Positions 23,398-33,216 of a stretch of 64,000 nucleotides of DNA are shown piece by piece. Positions within the stretch are counted from its first letter, which is position 1. Each line of letters begins with the position of its first letter. The notes under the pieces were generated by a model. That model had not been told where the DNA came from, searched no databases, and worked only from the letters and a program-made list of their open reading frames with translations. Source of the DNA: Paenibacillus agricola (GTDB lineage: Bacteria > Bacillota > Bacilli > Paenibacillales > NBRC-103111); contig NZ_JAAOIW010000014.1 in the NCBI RefSeq assembly GCF_011440305.1, positions 1-64,000 of the forward strand, read 5' to 3'. Both the position numbers and the translations under genes were made by a program.

Positions 23398-24645
23398 ATG
23401 GACCAACTACGCAAGCAAGATCCCAAAATTGTTGAGGCTATGAATTTGGAGATTGGCCGCCAACGCGACAAAATCGAATTGATTGCATCTGAGAACTTTG
23501 TAAGTGAAGCTGTGCTTCAAGCTATGGGTACTGTATTGACGAACAAATATGCAGAAGGTTACCCAGGCAGACGTTACTATGGCGGCTGCGAATATGTGGA
23601 TATTGTTGAAGATATTGCCCGCGACCGTGCCAAGGAATTGTTTGGTGCCGAGCACGCGAACGTACAGCCCCATTCCGGTGCCCAAGCGAACATGGCTGTT
23701 TACTTGGCAGCGCTGAAGCCTGGCGATACCGTGTTGGGTATGAGCCTGGCGCATGGCGGCCATTTGACGCACGGCAGTCCGGTTAATGCATCCGGCATCC
23801 TGTATAACTTCGTATCCTATGGTGTTAGAGAGAGCGATTCCCAAATTGATTACGATGAAGTCCGTAAATTAGCTTTCAAACATAAGCCCCGCATGATCGT
23901 AGCTGGAGCTAGTGCGTACCCGCGTACTATTGATTTTGAAGCTATGGGTTCAATCGCTAATGACGTTGGTGCCTTATTATTCGTCGATATGGCTCATATC
24001 GCTGGTTTGGTGGCAGCTGGCCTTCACCCGAGCCCGGTGCCGTATGCCCACTTCGTTACAACAACAACGCACAAAACGCTTCGCGGTCCACGCGGCGGCA
24101 TGATCCTTTGTCGCAAGCCATGGGCAGCTGCTATCGATAAAGCTGTATTCCCAGGCACACAAGGCGGCCCGTTGATGCATATTATTGCAGCTAAAGCGGT
24201 AGCCTTTGGTGAAGCGTTGCAGCCTGAGTTCAAAACCTATGCGCAAAAGGTTGTCGATAATGCAAAAGCTTTATCCGATGCGTTAATTTCTGAGGGCATT
24301 AACCTGGTATCCGGCGGTACGGACAACCATTTAATACTGATCGACCTTCGCAATACGACCATTACTGGTAAAGAAGCTGAGCATTTGCTGGATGAGGTTG
24401 GCGTTACTGTGAATAAAAATGCGATTCCTTTCGATCCGGCTAAGCCTATGGTGACCAGTGGTGTCCGTGTAGGTACACCAGCAGCAACCTCCCGCGGCAT
24501 GGATGAGGAAGCAATGAGAACAATCGCCAAGATTATCGCTTTAACCTTAAAAAACCCAACCGATGCTGCCGTGCATGAGCAGGTACGTGGTATGGTGAAA
24601 GACCTTACAGCCCAGTTCCCACTTTATCCTGGTTTGTCTTACTAA
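23398..24645 (+). CDS. glyA: Serine hydroxymethyltransferase
   Basis: PLP enzyme turning serine and THF into glycine and 5,10-methylene-THF, the main one-carbon entry. 415 residues is the usual length. Conserved segments are the N-terminal [14 protein letters not shown], the substrate loop [15 protein letters not shown] and the PLP-lysine region [15 protein letters not shown] (Lys about 227). AGGAGGATATT precedes ATG 23398. It is the last gene of the ZTP-riboswitch operon, in line with ZTP signalling folate shortage, and ends at a strong terminator. Confidence 0.98.
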   Translation: MDQLRKQDPKIVEAMNLEIGRQRDKIELIASENFVSEAVLQAMGTVLTNKYAEGYPGRRYYGGCEYVDIVEDIARDRAKELFGAEHANVQPHSGAQANMAVYLAALKPGDTVLGMSLAHGGHLTHGSPVNASGILYNFVSYGVRESDSQIDYDEVRKLAFKHKPRMIVAGASAYPRTIDFEAMGSIANDVGALLFVDMAHIAGLVAAGLHPSPVPYAHFVTTTTHKTLRGPRGGMILCRKPWAAAIDKAVFPGTQGGPLMHIIAAKAVAFGEALQPEFKTYAQKVVDNAKALSDALISEGINLVSGGTDNHLILIDLRNTTITGKEAEHLLDEVGVTVNKNAIPFDPAKPMVTSGVRVGTPAATSRGMDEEAMRTIAKIIALTLKNPTDAAVHEQVRGMVKDLTAQFPLYPGLSY

Positions 24646-24687
24646 TTTCCGGTTCTTAACTTTACTATAAAAGATCAGTTATATAGA

Positions 24688-24728
24688 AGCCTCCAAACCC
24701 GCCAAAAGCGTGGGCTTGGAGGTTTTTT
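24688..24728 (+). terminator. glyA terminator
   Basis: GCCTCCAAACCC (24689-24700) pairs with GGGCTTGGAGG (24712-24722), followed by TTTTTT. Confidence 0.9.
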
Positions 24729-24910
24729 GCTATCCTTTTACTTTTTAAGCTGGGCATGGAACATGGAATAACAAGAAACGTGTGGCGTGCAAAATAGGTG
24801 ATTGTGCCTGGATGGGGCTTCAGTAAAAATATGTGGGGTAAATGGAAAATGGTGAATTGAATATAAGGCTCCGATCGGCTAACTTGAGGATAGGCTGCAG
24901 CCGATCCAAC

Positions 24911-25894
24911 ATGACTACTACAGAAAGGAGAGTGAAAGCCATCTCTTCGCCAATACAATCCAAAGCCACCGTGGCATCCCGCATACACTCCAGAAATTGG
25001 AACAAAAAAAGGCTCCGTCAAAACGTTCCAATTATGCTCATGTTTTTGCCGGTTGTGCTTTATTTTCTCATTTTTCGTTATGCACCTATGGGTGGGCTCA
25101 TTATCGCATTCAAAAGCTATAACTTTCATGATGGCATCTGGGGGAGCCCTTGGGTTGGATTGGATAACTTCCGCTTGCTGTTTACCCAGCCCAAAATGAT
25201 TGAGATTATCCGCAATACGTTTATATTAAGCTTTTTACAGGTGGTTGTCGGTTTCCCTTTTCCTGTTATGCTGGCCATTCTCCTTAACGAAGCAAGAAAA
25301 ATGTGGTTTAAGCGAATCGTCCAGACCATCGTGTACCTGCCCCATTTTTTGCATTGGGTCATTATTGGAGGCCTGATTATTCTTATTTTTTCGCAGGAAA
25401 AGGGAATTATTAACCACTGGTTGGCACCATTGCTTGGAAGCTCTTTTCCGTTCCTGTATAACCCTAGCTCTTGGATCACGATTTTTGTAGGCTCGGGCAT
25501 CTGGAAAAGCGCCGGCTGGAACGCGATTATATATTTAGCGGCTTTAGCGTCGATTGACCCCGCGCTTTACGAGTCAGCAGGCTTGGATGGAGCCGGAAAA
25601 ATGCGGAAGATCTGGCATATCACGATTCCTTCTATTCGACCAACGATCATTATTATGTTTATTTTGTCGGTAGGCCATGTGATGGAGGTCGGCTTTGACC
25701 AAGTATATGTGCTGCAAAATTCGGTCGTTTCTAATGTGTCTGAGGTCATTTCCACTTGGAATTTCAAGGTTGGTATTAATGGAGGGCGTTTCAGCTTAGC
25801 CGCAGCTATGGGCTTTTTTGAATCCTTTGTAGGTTTATTCCTGGTTATTGCGGCTAACCGTATTGCGCGAAGATTTGACCAAGGTTTGTGGTAA
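24911..25894 (+). CDS. Sugar ABC transporter permease, LplB-like
   Basis: First integral membrane subunit of a CUT1-type carbohydrate importer. It has six TM helices from about residue 35 of this start, the conserved VPIMLMFLPVVLYFLIFRYAPMGG start, and the EAA loop (SAGLDGAGKMRKIWHITIPSIRPT) that docks the ATPase. The end IARRFDQGLW is typical of this Paenibacillus-rich family. The start is uncertain: ATG 24842 and ATG 24911 are in frame, yet the best SD (AAAGGAG, 24924-24930) lies after both and has no ATG at a proper distance. No ATPase gene is nearby, so a shared MsmX-type ATPase is inferred. Confidence 0.88.
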   Translation: MTTTERRVKAISSPIQSKATVASRIHSRNWNKKRLRQNVPIMLMFLPVVLYFLIFRYAPMGGLIIAFKSYNFHDGIWGSPWVGLDNFRLLFTQPKMIEIIRNTFILSFLQVVVGFPFPVMLAILLNEARKMWFKRIVQTIVYLPHFLHWVIIGGLIILIFSQEKGIINHWLAPLLGSSFPFLYNPSSWITIFVGSGIWKSAGWNAIIYLAALASIDPALYESAGLDGAGKMRKIWHITIPSIRPTIIIMFILSVGHVMEVGFDQVYVLQNSVVSNVSEVISTWNFKVGINGGRFSLAAAMGFFESFVGLFLVIAANRIARRFDQGLW

Positions 25895-25906
25895 GGGGGT
25901 GATAAA

Positions 25907-26782
25907 ATGAAGGATACAAGAAGTGAGAAGTGGTTTTACATGTTCAACTATATTATCTTGTCTATCATTGCCTTAAGCTGCTTGCTGCCCTTGGTGCATT
26001 TATTCGCCTTATCGCTTAGCAGCAATGCGGCTATCGTATCCGGCAGCGTAACCCTTTGGCCGGTCGGCTGGAATATAGAGTCGTACGACAAGCTTTTCTT
26101 TGGCACACGCATTATGAGCGGATTTCAAAATAGCTTTATTATCACCATTGTGGGCACGGTGCTGAATATGATTTTTACGGTTTTTTGCGCCTATCCGTTG
26201 TCGAGAAGCTATATGTATGGCCGCAAGTTTTTCACGATGGCTATTATTTTCACGATGCTGTTTAGCGGGGGCTTGATTCCTTCATATTTGGTCATCAAAT
26301 CGCTTGGGCTTATCGATACTTACGGTGCGCTCTGGCTTCCCGCTTTGGTCAGTGTATACAATATGCTTGTTATGCGTTCGTTCTTTATGGGCTTGCCCGA
26401 AGAAATTGAGGAAGCGGCACGGATCGATGGCTGCTCGGAGATGGGCCTGCTGATGCGGATTATTTTACCCTTATCGATGCCGGTAATGGCTGCCTTGGTC
26501 TTGTTTTATGCGGTATCGCATTGGAATTCATTTTTTAATGTGATGATCTACATCAATTCCACAGCCAAATATAATGTTGCGGTACTGGTCCAGCAAATGA
26601 TTCAAAGCCAAACACTGCTCCAGGATGTCGCTAATCAATCGCCGGAGGACTTGAATTCGGTTACCGAGGAATCAATTAAAGCGGCGGGTGTATTCGTGAT
26701 GACGGTTCCAATGTTAATTGTGTATCCTTTTTTGCAAAAATATTTTGTTAAAGGCGTGTTGATCGGATCGGTGAAGGGGTAA
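25907..26782 (+). CDS. Carbohydrate ABC transporter permease, YtcP/LplC-like
   Basis: Second permease of the importer, 291 residues, six TM helices. The EAA motif EEIEEAARIDGCSEMGLLMRIILPLSMP (about 160-187) is intact, and the end YPFLQKYFVKGVLIGSVKG is the family's C-terminus. It starts 12 bases after the first permease, with GGGGGTGATAA before ATG 25907. Together with LplB-like and the lipoprotein it makes an oligosaccharide uptake system; the substrate cannot be named. Confidence 0.93.
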   Translation: MKDTRSEKWFYMFNYIILSIIALSCLLPLVHLFALSLSSNAAIVSGSVTLWPVGWNIESYDKLFFGTRIMSGFQNSFIITIVGTVLNMIFTVFCAYPLSRSYMYGRKFFTMAIIFTMLFSGGLIPSYLVIKSLGLIDTYGALWLPALVSVYNMLVMRSFFMGLPEEIEEAARIDGCSEMGLLMRIILPLSMPVMAALVLFYAVSHWNSFFNVMIYINSTAKYNVAVLVQQMIQSQTLLQDVANQSPEDLNSVTEESIKAAGVFVMTVPMLIVYPFLQKYFVKGVLIGSVKG

Positions 26783-26815
26783 GCCCCAATTATCAGAAAA
26801 ACAGGAGGCAAGTTT

Positions 26816-28456
26816 ATGAATAAAAAATCCATTTATATCGTATCGGTTATTAGCTTAACCCTGACCACCGCTTTGGCAGGCTGCTCCGACAGCAAGCCCT
26901 CAGAGGGCGCCGCAGCTGGTGGCGATACGTCAAAAGCCAAAAAAAACGTCAGCCTGTCGATGTACGACCGAGGCAATATTCCTCCCGACGTAGGAACGAT
27001 AGAAAAAAATCTGTGGACGGCGTGGATTCAGGAAAAAACGAATATGAACATTACATTCTCGCCCGTTCCGCGTGGGGAATCGGTGCAGAAATTTAACACC
27101 TTGTTTGCATCGGGATCGGCCCCTAACCTGATCCAGGAATATGATGGTGTGTTCCGCAATCAACTATATAACCAGAAGCAAATTATGCCCATAGATGATA
27201 TGATTAATAAATATAGCACGGTTTATAAGGAACAATTAACGAAGTTTCCGCTGCTCAAAAAATTGGGCATGAAGGAAGATGGCAAGCTGTATGAATTCGG
27301 TCGTGTGCTCGGCTATGTGCCTTACCATTACTTGCTTGTCCGTGAGGATTGGTTGAAAAAGCTGAATTTGAAGGTGCCCGAAACGACGGAAGAGCTGTAC
27401 CTGCTTGCGAAAGCGTTTGCTGACCAGGATCCGGACGGCAACGGCAAGAAGGATACGTTCGGCTTGAATTTAAGCACGACGAATCCTGGAAATGATCTCT
27501 GGGTGGATCACATGTTTCAAAACACGACATGGATTCTGCAGGATGGGAATTGGACGAAGGATTGGGACCGGCTTAAGGCGGCAAGCGCGTTTAAGAAAAA
27601 GCTTTTCGATGACGGGGTCATTGATAAAGACTTTTTAACGGATAAAAACGGCAAAAAGGCACAGCAGGACTTTGTGCAAGGCAAAACCGGCATCTATGGT
27701 TCGGGCGGCGGCATCCGCGGATTTTATAGCAGTGCCTACGAAACCTTGAAAAAAAATGTTCCTGATGCGAAGCTCATCGCTATTGCGTTGCCCAAAAGCG
27801 CATTTGGCCAATTTACGCCACCATTTAATCCACCTGTACAAATGACCTCAGTCGTTAATGCCAATGCTAAGGATCCGGAGGCAGTAATGAAGCTCGTTGA
27901 TTTCCTAAGCTCACCTGAAATGATAAAAGCCTCTTATTTTGGCCAAGAGGGTGTCCATTATAAGGTGGAGAATGGCAAGGAAACGATCATCAGTGCTGAT
28001 AAAAATAAAAATGAAGTCGATTGGCTCAGCGATTTGCGGATGGTCGGCGGCCAATATTTGTATAATGAGTTTGATACGCAAATAAAATCCTTTGACACCA
28101 GCAAGCCTGTGGAGAAAGAATTCGTTGACCTGATGAATGATGTGTACAAAATTTATATCAATAAAGAGCGGCCACTGTCCAATATTACATTAGGAAGCTA
28201 TATGCCACAGCTACCGTCCGATATGGATTTTATCAATAAGACGTTGAATGATGCGACCAACCCGATTAAGGATTTATTCAACAAGGCTATCGTCAGCGGC
28301 AGTGGCTACAGTGTGGACCAGGCTGACCAGGAAGCGAAGTCGTTATGGAAGAAATCCGACGGCGATAAGCTGGAGAAGTGGTACCAGGATTGGTATGGTA
28401 AAAATAAAGACCAGCTGGTCACACAGAAGGATTTATTTGATATGAATTTCAAGTAA
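26816..28456 (+). CDS. Extracellular solute-binding lipoprotein of the sugar importer
   Basis: A 546-residue substrate-binding protein. The lipoprotein signal ends in L-A-G-C (Cys22), followed by a Ser/Gly/Ala linker. The family 1 fold includes TWTAWIQEKTNMNITFSPVPRG-like N-terminal and ADQDPDGNGKKDTFGL, the calcium-site-like loop common in LplA-type proteins. The C-terminal half has LWKKSDGDKLEKWYQDWY. It lies 33 bases after the permeases, with ACAGGAGGCAAG before ATG 26816, and ends at a hairpin. Confidence 0.92.
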   Translation: MNKKSIYIVSVISLTLTTALAGCSDSKPSEGAAAGGDTSKAKKNVSLSMYDRGNIPPDVGTIEKNLWTAWIQEKTNMNITFSPVPRGESVQKFNTLFASGSAPNLIQEYDGVFRNQLYNQKQIMPIDDMINKYSTVYKEQLTKFPLLKKLGMKEDGKLYEFGRVLGYVPYHYLLVREDWLKKLNLKVPETTEELYLLAKAFADQDPDGNGKKDTFGLNLSTTNPGNDLWVDHMFQNTTWILQDGNWTKDWDRLKAASAFKKKLFDDGVIDKDFLTDKNGKKAQQDFVQGKTGIYGSGGGIRGFYSSAYETLKKNVPDAKLIAIALPKSAFGQFTPPFNPPVQMTSVVNANAKDPEAVMKLVDFLSSPEMIKASYFGQEGVHYKVENGKETIISADKNKNEVDWLSDLRMVGGQYLYNEFDTQIKSFDTSKPVEKEFVDLMNDVYKIYINKERPLSNITLGSYMPQLPSDMDFINKTLNDATNPIKDLFNKAIVSGSGYSVDQADQEAKSLWKKSDGDKLEKWYQDWYGKNKDQLVTQKDLFDMNFK

Positions 28457-28508
28457 AAACCTCTCCATATCAAATTGAATAACCAACAAATTCCAATAGG
28501 AGCATAAG

Positions 28509-28545
28509 AGCTGTCGGCAGGTTTCACTGCCGGCAGCTTCTGTTC
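28509..28545 (+). terminator. Probable terminator after the solute-binding lipoprotein gene
   Basis: GCTGTCGGCAG (28510-28520) pairs with CTGCCGGCAGC (28527-28537), one wobble; a T-rich but interrupted tail follows. Confidence 0.6.
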
Positions 28546-28554
28546 GCTTTTTCC

Positions 28555-28591
28555 GCTTACGAAGCAGGTTTCTACGAAAACTTGTAGGAGG
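28555..28591 (+). promoter_or_regulatory. Hairpin-SD module before the AraC regulator
   Basis: GCTTACGAAG (28555-28564) is followed by a small stem (AGGTTT with AAAACTT) directly joined to TAGGAGG. It has the same layout as modules before atpD, atpC and nuoL. Confidence 0.5.
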
Positions 28592-28597
28592 TTCCCC

Positions 28598-30817
28598 ATG
28601 AGAGCAAAAAACGCTTGGTTTTTTAAGCTGGTTACTACATATCTGCCGATTCTTTATGTGGTTGTGCTTGCACTTAGCTTCCTGTTTTTCATGACGCTGA
28701 GTGAATTATCCAACAAACAAACGGTGAAGTCTAACGAGGCTTTTACGCAATATGTGACCCAGCGGCTAGATTCCTTGCTTGAGAATATAGACCAAATCAC
28801 GATCGCCGAGATCAACACCAACAATGAACTGCAAAGCTATATGTTTCAGAAATATGAGGGCAGCACTCCGTATCTATTGAATAGCACGGTTTCCAATCGC
28901 TTTAGCAAAATAAAAACGAGCTTCCCGATGATCCATTCGATTTATTTGTACCGCCTATCCGACCAAAGCATACTTAGTCTCGAATCGACGCATACCTTGG
29001 ATCGGTTTCCTGACCGTGATTTTATTAGGAAAGAAATAGATACCCCGTTTTCGAGCTATTGGACGGGGAAACGGCTCTACAAGGAGTTTGAAACGCAAGC
29101 ATCGACAGTTCCTGTGCTGTCCTTAGTGAAGAAGTTTCCGATGTTCACCAATCCCTATGGGATGATTGTGATTAATATTGACATTAACGCGTTTCAAACG
29201 CTTCTACAGGATATGTCCAAGCAAACCGTAAGCTATGTGAGGCTTTTCGATAAACAAGAAAATCTGTTGGCTTCGAGTTATGAACCAGGGGGGCGTGACC
29301 TGTATAAGCTCGGCTCCAGCTTCTCAGGCCTTGAGGTTCGCAGTGGACTCAAAGACGGCTACGAATACGGTATGCTATCTGATTGGTATTCCAATTGGAT
29401 TATCGCAGGGATGGTTCTCGTCCTATTAGCGACGATAGGTACCATATATCTTTCCAAAAGGTATGCAAGGCCGATTGATGCAAGCGTGAACCGGATCTCG
29501 GATTTTTTTAGCAAGCAGAAAATGGATAACACCAGCCAGGACCTCTTACATTTTGTCGATTCAGCCGTTGACCAAATTATCGATTATGCGAATCGCTACC
29601 AGAGCCAAAGTGATACGAATCTGCTTTATCGAAAAAAGCACTTTTTTCATGAACTCTTGGATGGGGATCGGGATGTAGATAAAGTCGAGTTTGCCGAGGA
29701 AATGAAAAGCTTTGGTTTAAGGCCAGATGGGGTAGAATTTGCGGTGGTCTTGGTGGAGATCGACCGGATGGCGGGTTTTTTGCATAATTACACTTACAGG
29801 GACCAATATTTATTAAAGTTTGTTATTACCAATGTATTGGATGAGCTGGCTGCCGAGCAGGAGCTTGAGGTTTGGAGTGAATGGCTTACTGCGGAAACGC
29901 TGGGAGTCATATTCAGCTCGGGAAGCCAGCTTGAAGAGGTGCATTCGGAGCAAATTCGGACGATTGGCGAAAAGCTGAGGGAATGGGCGCAGACGAATCT
30001 GGATTTCACTGTAACCGTTGGCATTGGCACTACGCTTGAGCAGGTAACTGGTATTCGCAAGTCGTATCAGCAGGCTAACGAAGCGCTGCAGCATAAAACG
30101 TCCATTGGTAATAACCGGGTTATAGCTTACCAAGAAACTATCCGACAGACAGAGGTGGAGCTGTTTGATCTATTAGAGCTGATTAGGTCCATTACACAAC
30201 TATATAAAAGTGGAAATGAGGATTGGCGGAAGCAGTTCGAGTATTTTTTTGCGGTACTGGGAAAAGGCGGGCATACCTCAAAGGAAATCATCAATTTAAT
30301 CAATTACATGTCCTTTACGTTTACCAAGGAGCTATCTGATTTTCCGGTGGAATTCGTGGAGATGTGGAAGCAAACCGCGCTCGGGCCCATGACAGAAGCC
30401 CTCCAAACCTTCGAAACGGCAGAGGAAATTAAAAACATCTATTTAGCTGTATTAATTCAAGTCGAGGAGAGTTGGAGGGGGATTCGTGAGACACGGAATA
30501 ACCGCCATCTTATTTATCAGGTGAGGCAATATATTGAGACGCATTTTGCTGATTCCAATATGTCGCTGCAATTATTGAGCGAGCAATTCGGGATGAATAA
30601 AAGCTACGTCAGCCGCATTTTCAAGGATGAATTTGGCGAAAATTTTGTGGATTTCTTGGCTGGAATCCGCATTACCCAAGCGAAGAGGATGCTTGAGGAG
30701 ACACAACTGCCGATTCAGGACATCTCCGTCCAGATCGGGTACCTCCATTATTTTAGTTTTATTCGGGCATTCAAAAAGTCGATTGGGATTTCTCCCAGCG
30801 ATTATCGAAAAAAATAA
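28598..30817 (+). CDS. Membrane-bound AraC-family regulator with extracellular sensor
   Basis: A 739-residue one-component regulator common in Paenibacillus. TM1 is about 10-32; an extracellular Cache-like sensor spans about 35-265 (with FPMIHSIYLYRLSD and NPYGMIVINIDINAF); TM2 is about 266-288; a cytoplasmic region (about 345-520) resembles a degenerate nucleotide-cyclase-like fold; and a C-terminal AraC DNA-binding domain (about 640-737) has two helix-turn-helices, SLQLLSEQFGMNKSYVSRIFKDEFGE and QDISVQIGYLHYFSFIRAFKKSIGISPSDYRK. It directly follows the sugar importer and probably controls it by sensing a sugar outside. GTAGGAGG precedes ATG 28598. Confidence 0.9.
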   Translation: MRAKNAWFFKLVTTYLPILYVVVLALSFLFFMTLSELSNKQTVKSNEAFTQYVTQRLDSLLENIDQITIAEINTNNELQSYMFQKYEGSTPYLLNSTVSNRFSKIKTSFPMIHSIYLYRLSDQSILSLESTHTLDRFPDRDFIRKEIDTPFSSYWTGKRLYKEFETQASTVPVLSLVKKFPMFTNPYGMIVINIDINAFQTLLQDMSKQTVSYVRLFDKQENLLASSYEPGGRDLYKLGSSFSGLEVRSGLKDGYEYGMLSDWYSNWIIAGMVLVLLATIGTIYLSKRYARPIDASVNRISDFFSKQKMDNTSQDLLHFVDSAVDQIIDYANRYQSQSDTNLLYRKKHFFHELLDGDRDVDKVEFAEEMKSFGLRPDGVEFAVVLVEIDRMAGFLHNYTYRDQYLLKFVITNVLDELAAEQELEVWSEWLTAETLGVIFSSGSQLEEVHSEQIRTIGEKLREWAQTNLDFTVTVGIGTTLEQVTGIRKSYQQANEALQHKTSIGNNRVIAYQETIRQTEVELFDLLELIRSITQLYKSGNEDWRKQFEYFFAVLGKGGHTSKEIINLINYMSFTFTKELSDFPVEFVEMWKQTALGPMTEALQTFETAEEIKNIYLAVLIQVEESWRGIRETRNNRHLIYQVRQYIETHFADSNMSLQLLSEQFGMNKSYVSRIFKDEFGENFVDFLAGIRITQAKRMLEETQLPIQDISVQIGYLHYFSFIRAFKKSIGISPSDYRKK

Positions 30818-30983
30818 AGAGGGTGTCCATACTCCAAGGTGTGCGTATCTTCTACAGTCCATGAGCAGGGAACCAACGTCCAAAATGCGTAAATTAGGCT
30901 CTGCAGAAACACGCGAAACTTGTTAGGAAACCAACGGTCAGTGTGTTATAATGGACAAGATTTGGCGTAAAGGGGATCTGTGT

Positions 30984-31613
30984 ATGGGAAAAGTATTTGT
31001 GTGCGACCATCCGCTAATACAGCATAAGCTCACTTACATTCGTGATGAATTGACCACAACCAAGGATTTTCGTGAATTAGTTGATGAAGTGTCTACCCTG
31101 ATGGCTTACGAGATAACAAGAGACATTCCGCTCGAAACCATACAGGTCAAAACTCCTGTAGCCATAACCGACAGCAAGGTCATCTCCGGCAGAATGCTGG
31201 GACTGATCCCGATTTTGCGTGCAGGCCTTGGCATGGTAGATGGAATATTGAGGTTGGTGCCTGCTGCCAAAGTAGGGCATATTGGCTTATACCGCGATCC
31301 TGAAACCTTGGAGCCAGTGGAGTATTATGTAAAGCTGCCTACTGATGTGCTGGAGCGGGAATTGATTGTCATTGACCCGATGCTTGCTACTGGAGGCTCG
31401 GCCAATGCGGCCATTACGGCGTTGAAGAGCAGAGGCTGCACCCAGATGAAGCTGATGTGCTTAATTGCTGCGCCCGAAGGGATTCATGCTGTCCAGCAGA
31501 TGCATCCAGATGTCGATATTTATGTAGCGGCTATCGACAATTATTTGAACGACCATGGCTATATTATCCCTGGTCTTGGTGATGCGGGCGACCGCTTGTT
31601 CGGCACCAAGTAG
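30984..31613 (+). CDS. upp: Uracil phosphoribosyltransferase
   Basis: Salvages uracil: uracil plus PRPP gives UMP. 209 residues, the normal length. The PRPP-binding loop [17 protein letters not shown] and the uracil-binding C-terminal [17 protein letters not shown] are intact. The start at ATG 30984 ([10 protein letters not shown]) has AAAGGGGATC before it; an upstream ATG (30951) would add 11 non-family residues. In B. subtilis upp also follows glyA; here the sugar importer block separates them. Confidence 0.97.
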   Translation: MGKVFVCDHPLIQHKLTYIRDELTTTKDFRELVDEVSTLMAYEITRDIPLETIQVKTPVAITDSKVISGRMLGLIPILRAGLGMVDGILRLVPAAKVGHIGLYRDPETLEPVEYYVKLPTDVLERELIVIDPMLATGGSANAAITALKSRGCTQMKLMCLIAAPEGIHAVQQMHPDVDIYVAAIDNYLNDHGYIIPGLGDAGDRLFGTK

Positions 31614-31665
31614 AGGTGCTGCTAACTGTCTTGATACTACAATATACATAGGGGGATTTCTGTCC

Positions 31666-32808
31666 ATGGGCAAGACCAAAGTGATTACGATTTTTGGTAC
31701 CCGGCCGGAGGCCATCAAGATGGCACCGCTTGTGCTGGAGCTTCAGAAACATCCGGAATTTATTGAATCAAAAGTCTGCGTTACTGCGCAGCATAGGGAA
31801 TTGCTCGACCAGGTGTTGGAAACATTTCATATTACGCCTGACTATGATTTGGATGTTATGAAAGACCGCCAAACCTTGAATGAAGTCACCATCCGTGTTC
31901 TCCAAGGCATTGACCCGGTATTTCGCGAAGAAAAACCAGATCTTGTGCTCGTCCATGGGGATACCTTGACGACATTCTTGGCAAGCTATGCGGCTTTCTT
32001 GCAGCAGATCAAAGTGGGGCATGTAGAAGCAGGCTTGCGCACCTGGAACAAAATGTCGCCGTATCCCGAGGAGATGAACCGCCAATTAACGGGTGTCCTA
32101 TCCGATATGCACTTTGCACCAACCGGGTTAGCTGCTGATAATCTGCGTAAGGAGAACAAGTCGGAGGCTTCGATCTTCGTCACCGGCAATACCGTCACCG
32201 ACGTGTTCCAGTATACCGTTCAGCAGGATTTCACCCATCCTGTGCTGGATTGGGCAACAGGAAAACGGCTGATCCTGATGACCGCACATCGCCGTGAAGC
32301 CCAGGGAGAACCGCATCGCCAAATTTTCCGCGCTGTTCGCCGGATCGCTGATGAGTTCGAGGATATCGCGATTGTGTATCCCGTCCATCCTAGCCCAGCT
32401 GTAAGAGAGCCTGCCTATGAAATGCTGGATGGCCATCCACGTATTAAGCTAATTGATCCACTGGATGTGCTAGAGCTGCATAATTTATACCCGCATACCC
32501 ACATGATTCTCACCGATTCGGGTGGGCTTCAGGAAGAAGCGCCTTCCTATGGAGTGCCTGTATTAGTTCTACGTGAAACAACGGAGCGGCCCGAAGGTAT
32601 CGATGCAGGTACGCTGGAGCTTGTTGGAACCGATGAGGAGCAGGTCTATAGCCGCGCCAAAGCTTTGCTCACCGACAGCACGTTATATGCAAAAATGAGC
32701 CAAGCAGCCAACCCTTATGGGGATGGAAAAGCGTCGGAGCGGATTGTCCAAGCCATCCTTTACCAGTTTGGCCATAGCGCAAGCAAGCCAGAATCGTTTC
32801 AACCGTGA
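31666..32808 (+). CDS. mnaA: UDP-N-acetylglucosamine 2-epimerase (non-hydrolysing)
   Basis: Interconverts UDP-GlcNAc and UDP-ManNAc for wall teichoic acid linkage units or other glycans. 380 residues. Conserved segments: VITIFGTRPEAIKMAPLV at the N-terminus, VHGDTLTTFLASYAAFLQ, HVEAGLRTW, and the C-terminal nucleotide-binding region TDSGGLQEEAPSYGVPVLVLRETTERPE. The start at ATG 31666 has AGGGGG upstream; ATG 31555 lies inside upp. It is 52 bases after upp. MnaA is the name for the B. subtilis enzyme. Confidence 0.95.
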   Translation: MGKTKVITIFGTRPEAIKMAPLVLELQKHPEFIESKVCVTAQHRELLDQVLETFHITPDYDLDVMKDRQTLNEVTIRVLQGIDPVFREEKPDLVLVHGDTLTTFLASYAAFLQQIKVGHVEAGLRTWNKMSPYPEEMNRQLTGVLSDMHFAPTGLAADNLRKENKSEASIFVTGNTVTDVFQYTVQQDFTHPVLDWATGKRLILMTAHRREAQGEPHRQIFRAVRRIADEFEDIAIVYPVHPSPAVREPAYEMLDGHPRIKLIDPLDVLELHNLYPHTHMILTDSGGLQEEAPSYGVPVLVLRETTERPEGIDAGTLELVGTDEEQVYSRAKALLTDSTLYAKMSQAANPYGDGKASERIVQAILYQFGHSASKPESFQP

Positions 32809-32925
32809 CGAAATCATGACAAAGTCAAGACCGTACAGTTGTACTGTTTGGTTTGATATTATGGAATCCCTTGCTGTATAAGGGTTTTCGTGTAATGTCC
32901 CAGAATTAATTGGCTTTCTTTTCAA

Positions 32926-32955
32926 TTGACAAATGAAGCCAACCTTCGATAAAAT
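32926..32955 (+). promoter_or_regulatory. Promoter of the ATP synthase operon
   Basis: Perfect TTGACA (32926-32931), 18 bases, TAAAAT (32950-32955), 26 bases before the first gene. Confidence 0.8.
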
Positions 32956-32981
32956 AAATGAGGATTGTAAGGGTGTAGTCT

Positions 32982-33215
32982 ATGAGTCCAAAAGATCCGT
33001 ATGATCAACCTTGGCGCGCCGCTGCTTTAGTCAGTGCACTTGGAATCGAAGTTGTCCTTTGTATAGGGTTAGGGTATTGGGCAGGAAGCATAGCTGGCAA
33101 ACAATTTGGCGATGTGAAGACTTGGATAATCGGAGGCGTATTGGTAGGTTTTGCTATCGGTATCGCGACGGTCGTTCTGGTACTAAAAAAGTTACTGGAG
33201 GACAAGAAGGAATAA
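32982..33215 (+). CDS. atpZ: AtpZ/AtpI-family small membrane protein
   Basis: A 77-residue protein with two TM helices (about 14-35 and 45-68) and the motif GLGYWAGSIAGKQFG typical of the AtpZ/F0F1-ATPase gene1 family. These proteins precede the ATP synthase genes in many Firmicutes and are linked to assembly and Mg2+ or Ca2+ handling in some reports. ATG 32982. The next gene starts 1 base after its stop. Confidence 0.82.
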   Translation: MSPKDPYDQPWRAAALVSALGIEVVLCIGLGYWAGSIAGKQFGDVKTWIIGGVLVGFAIGIATVVLVLKKLLEDKKE

Positions 33216-33216
33216 C

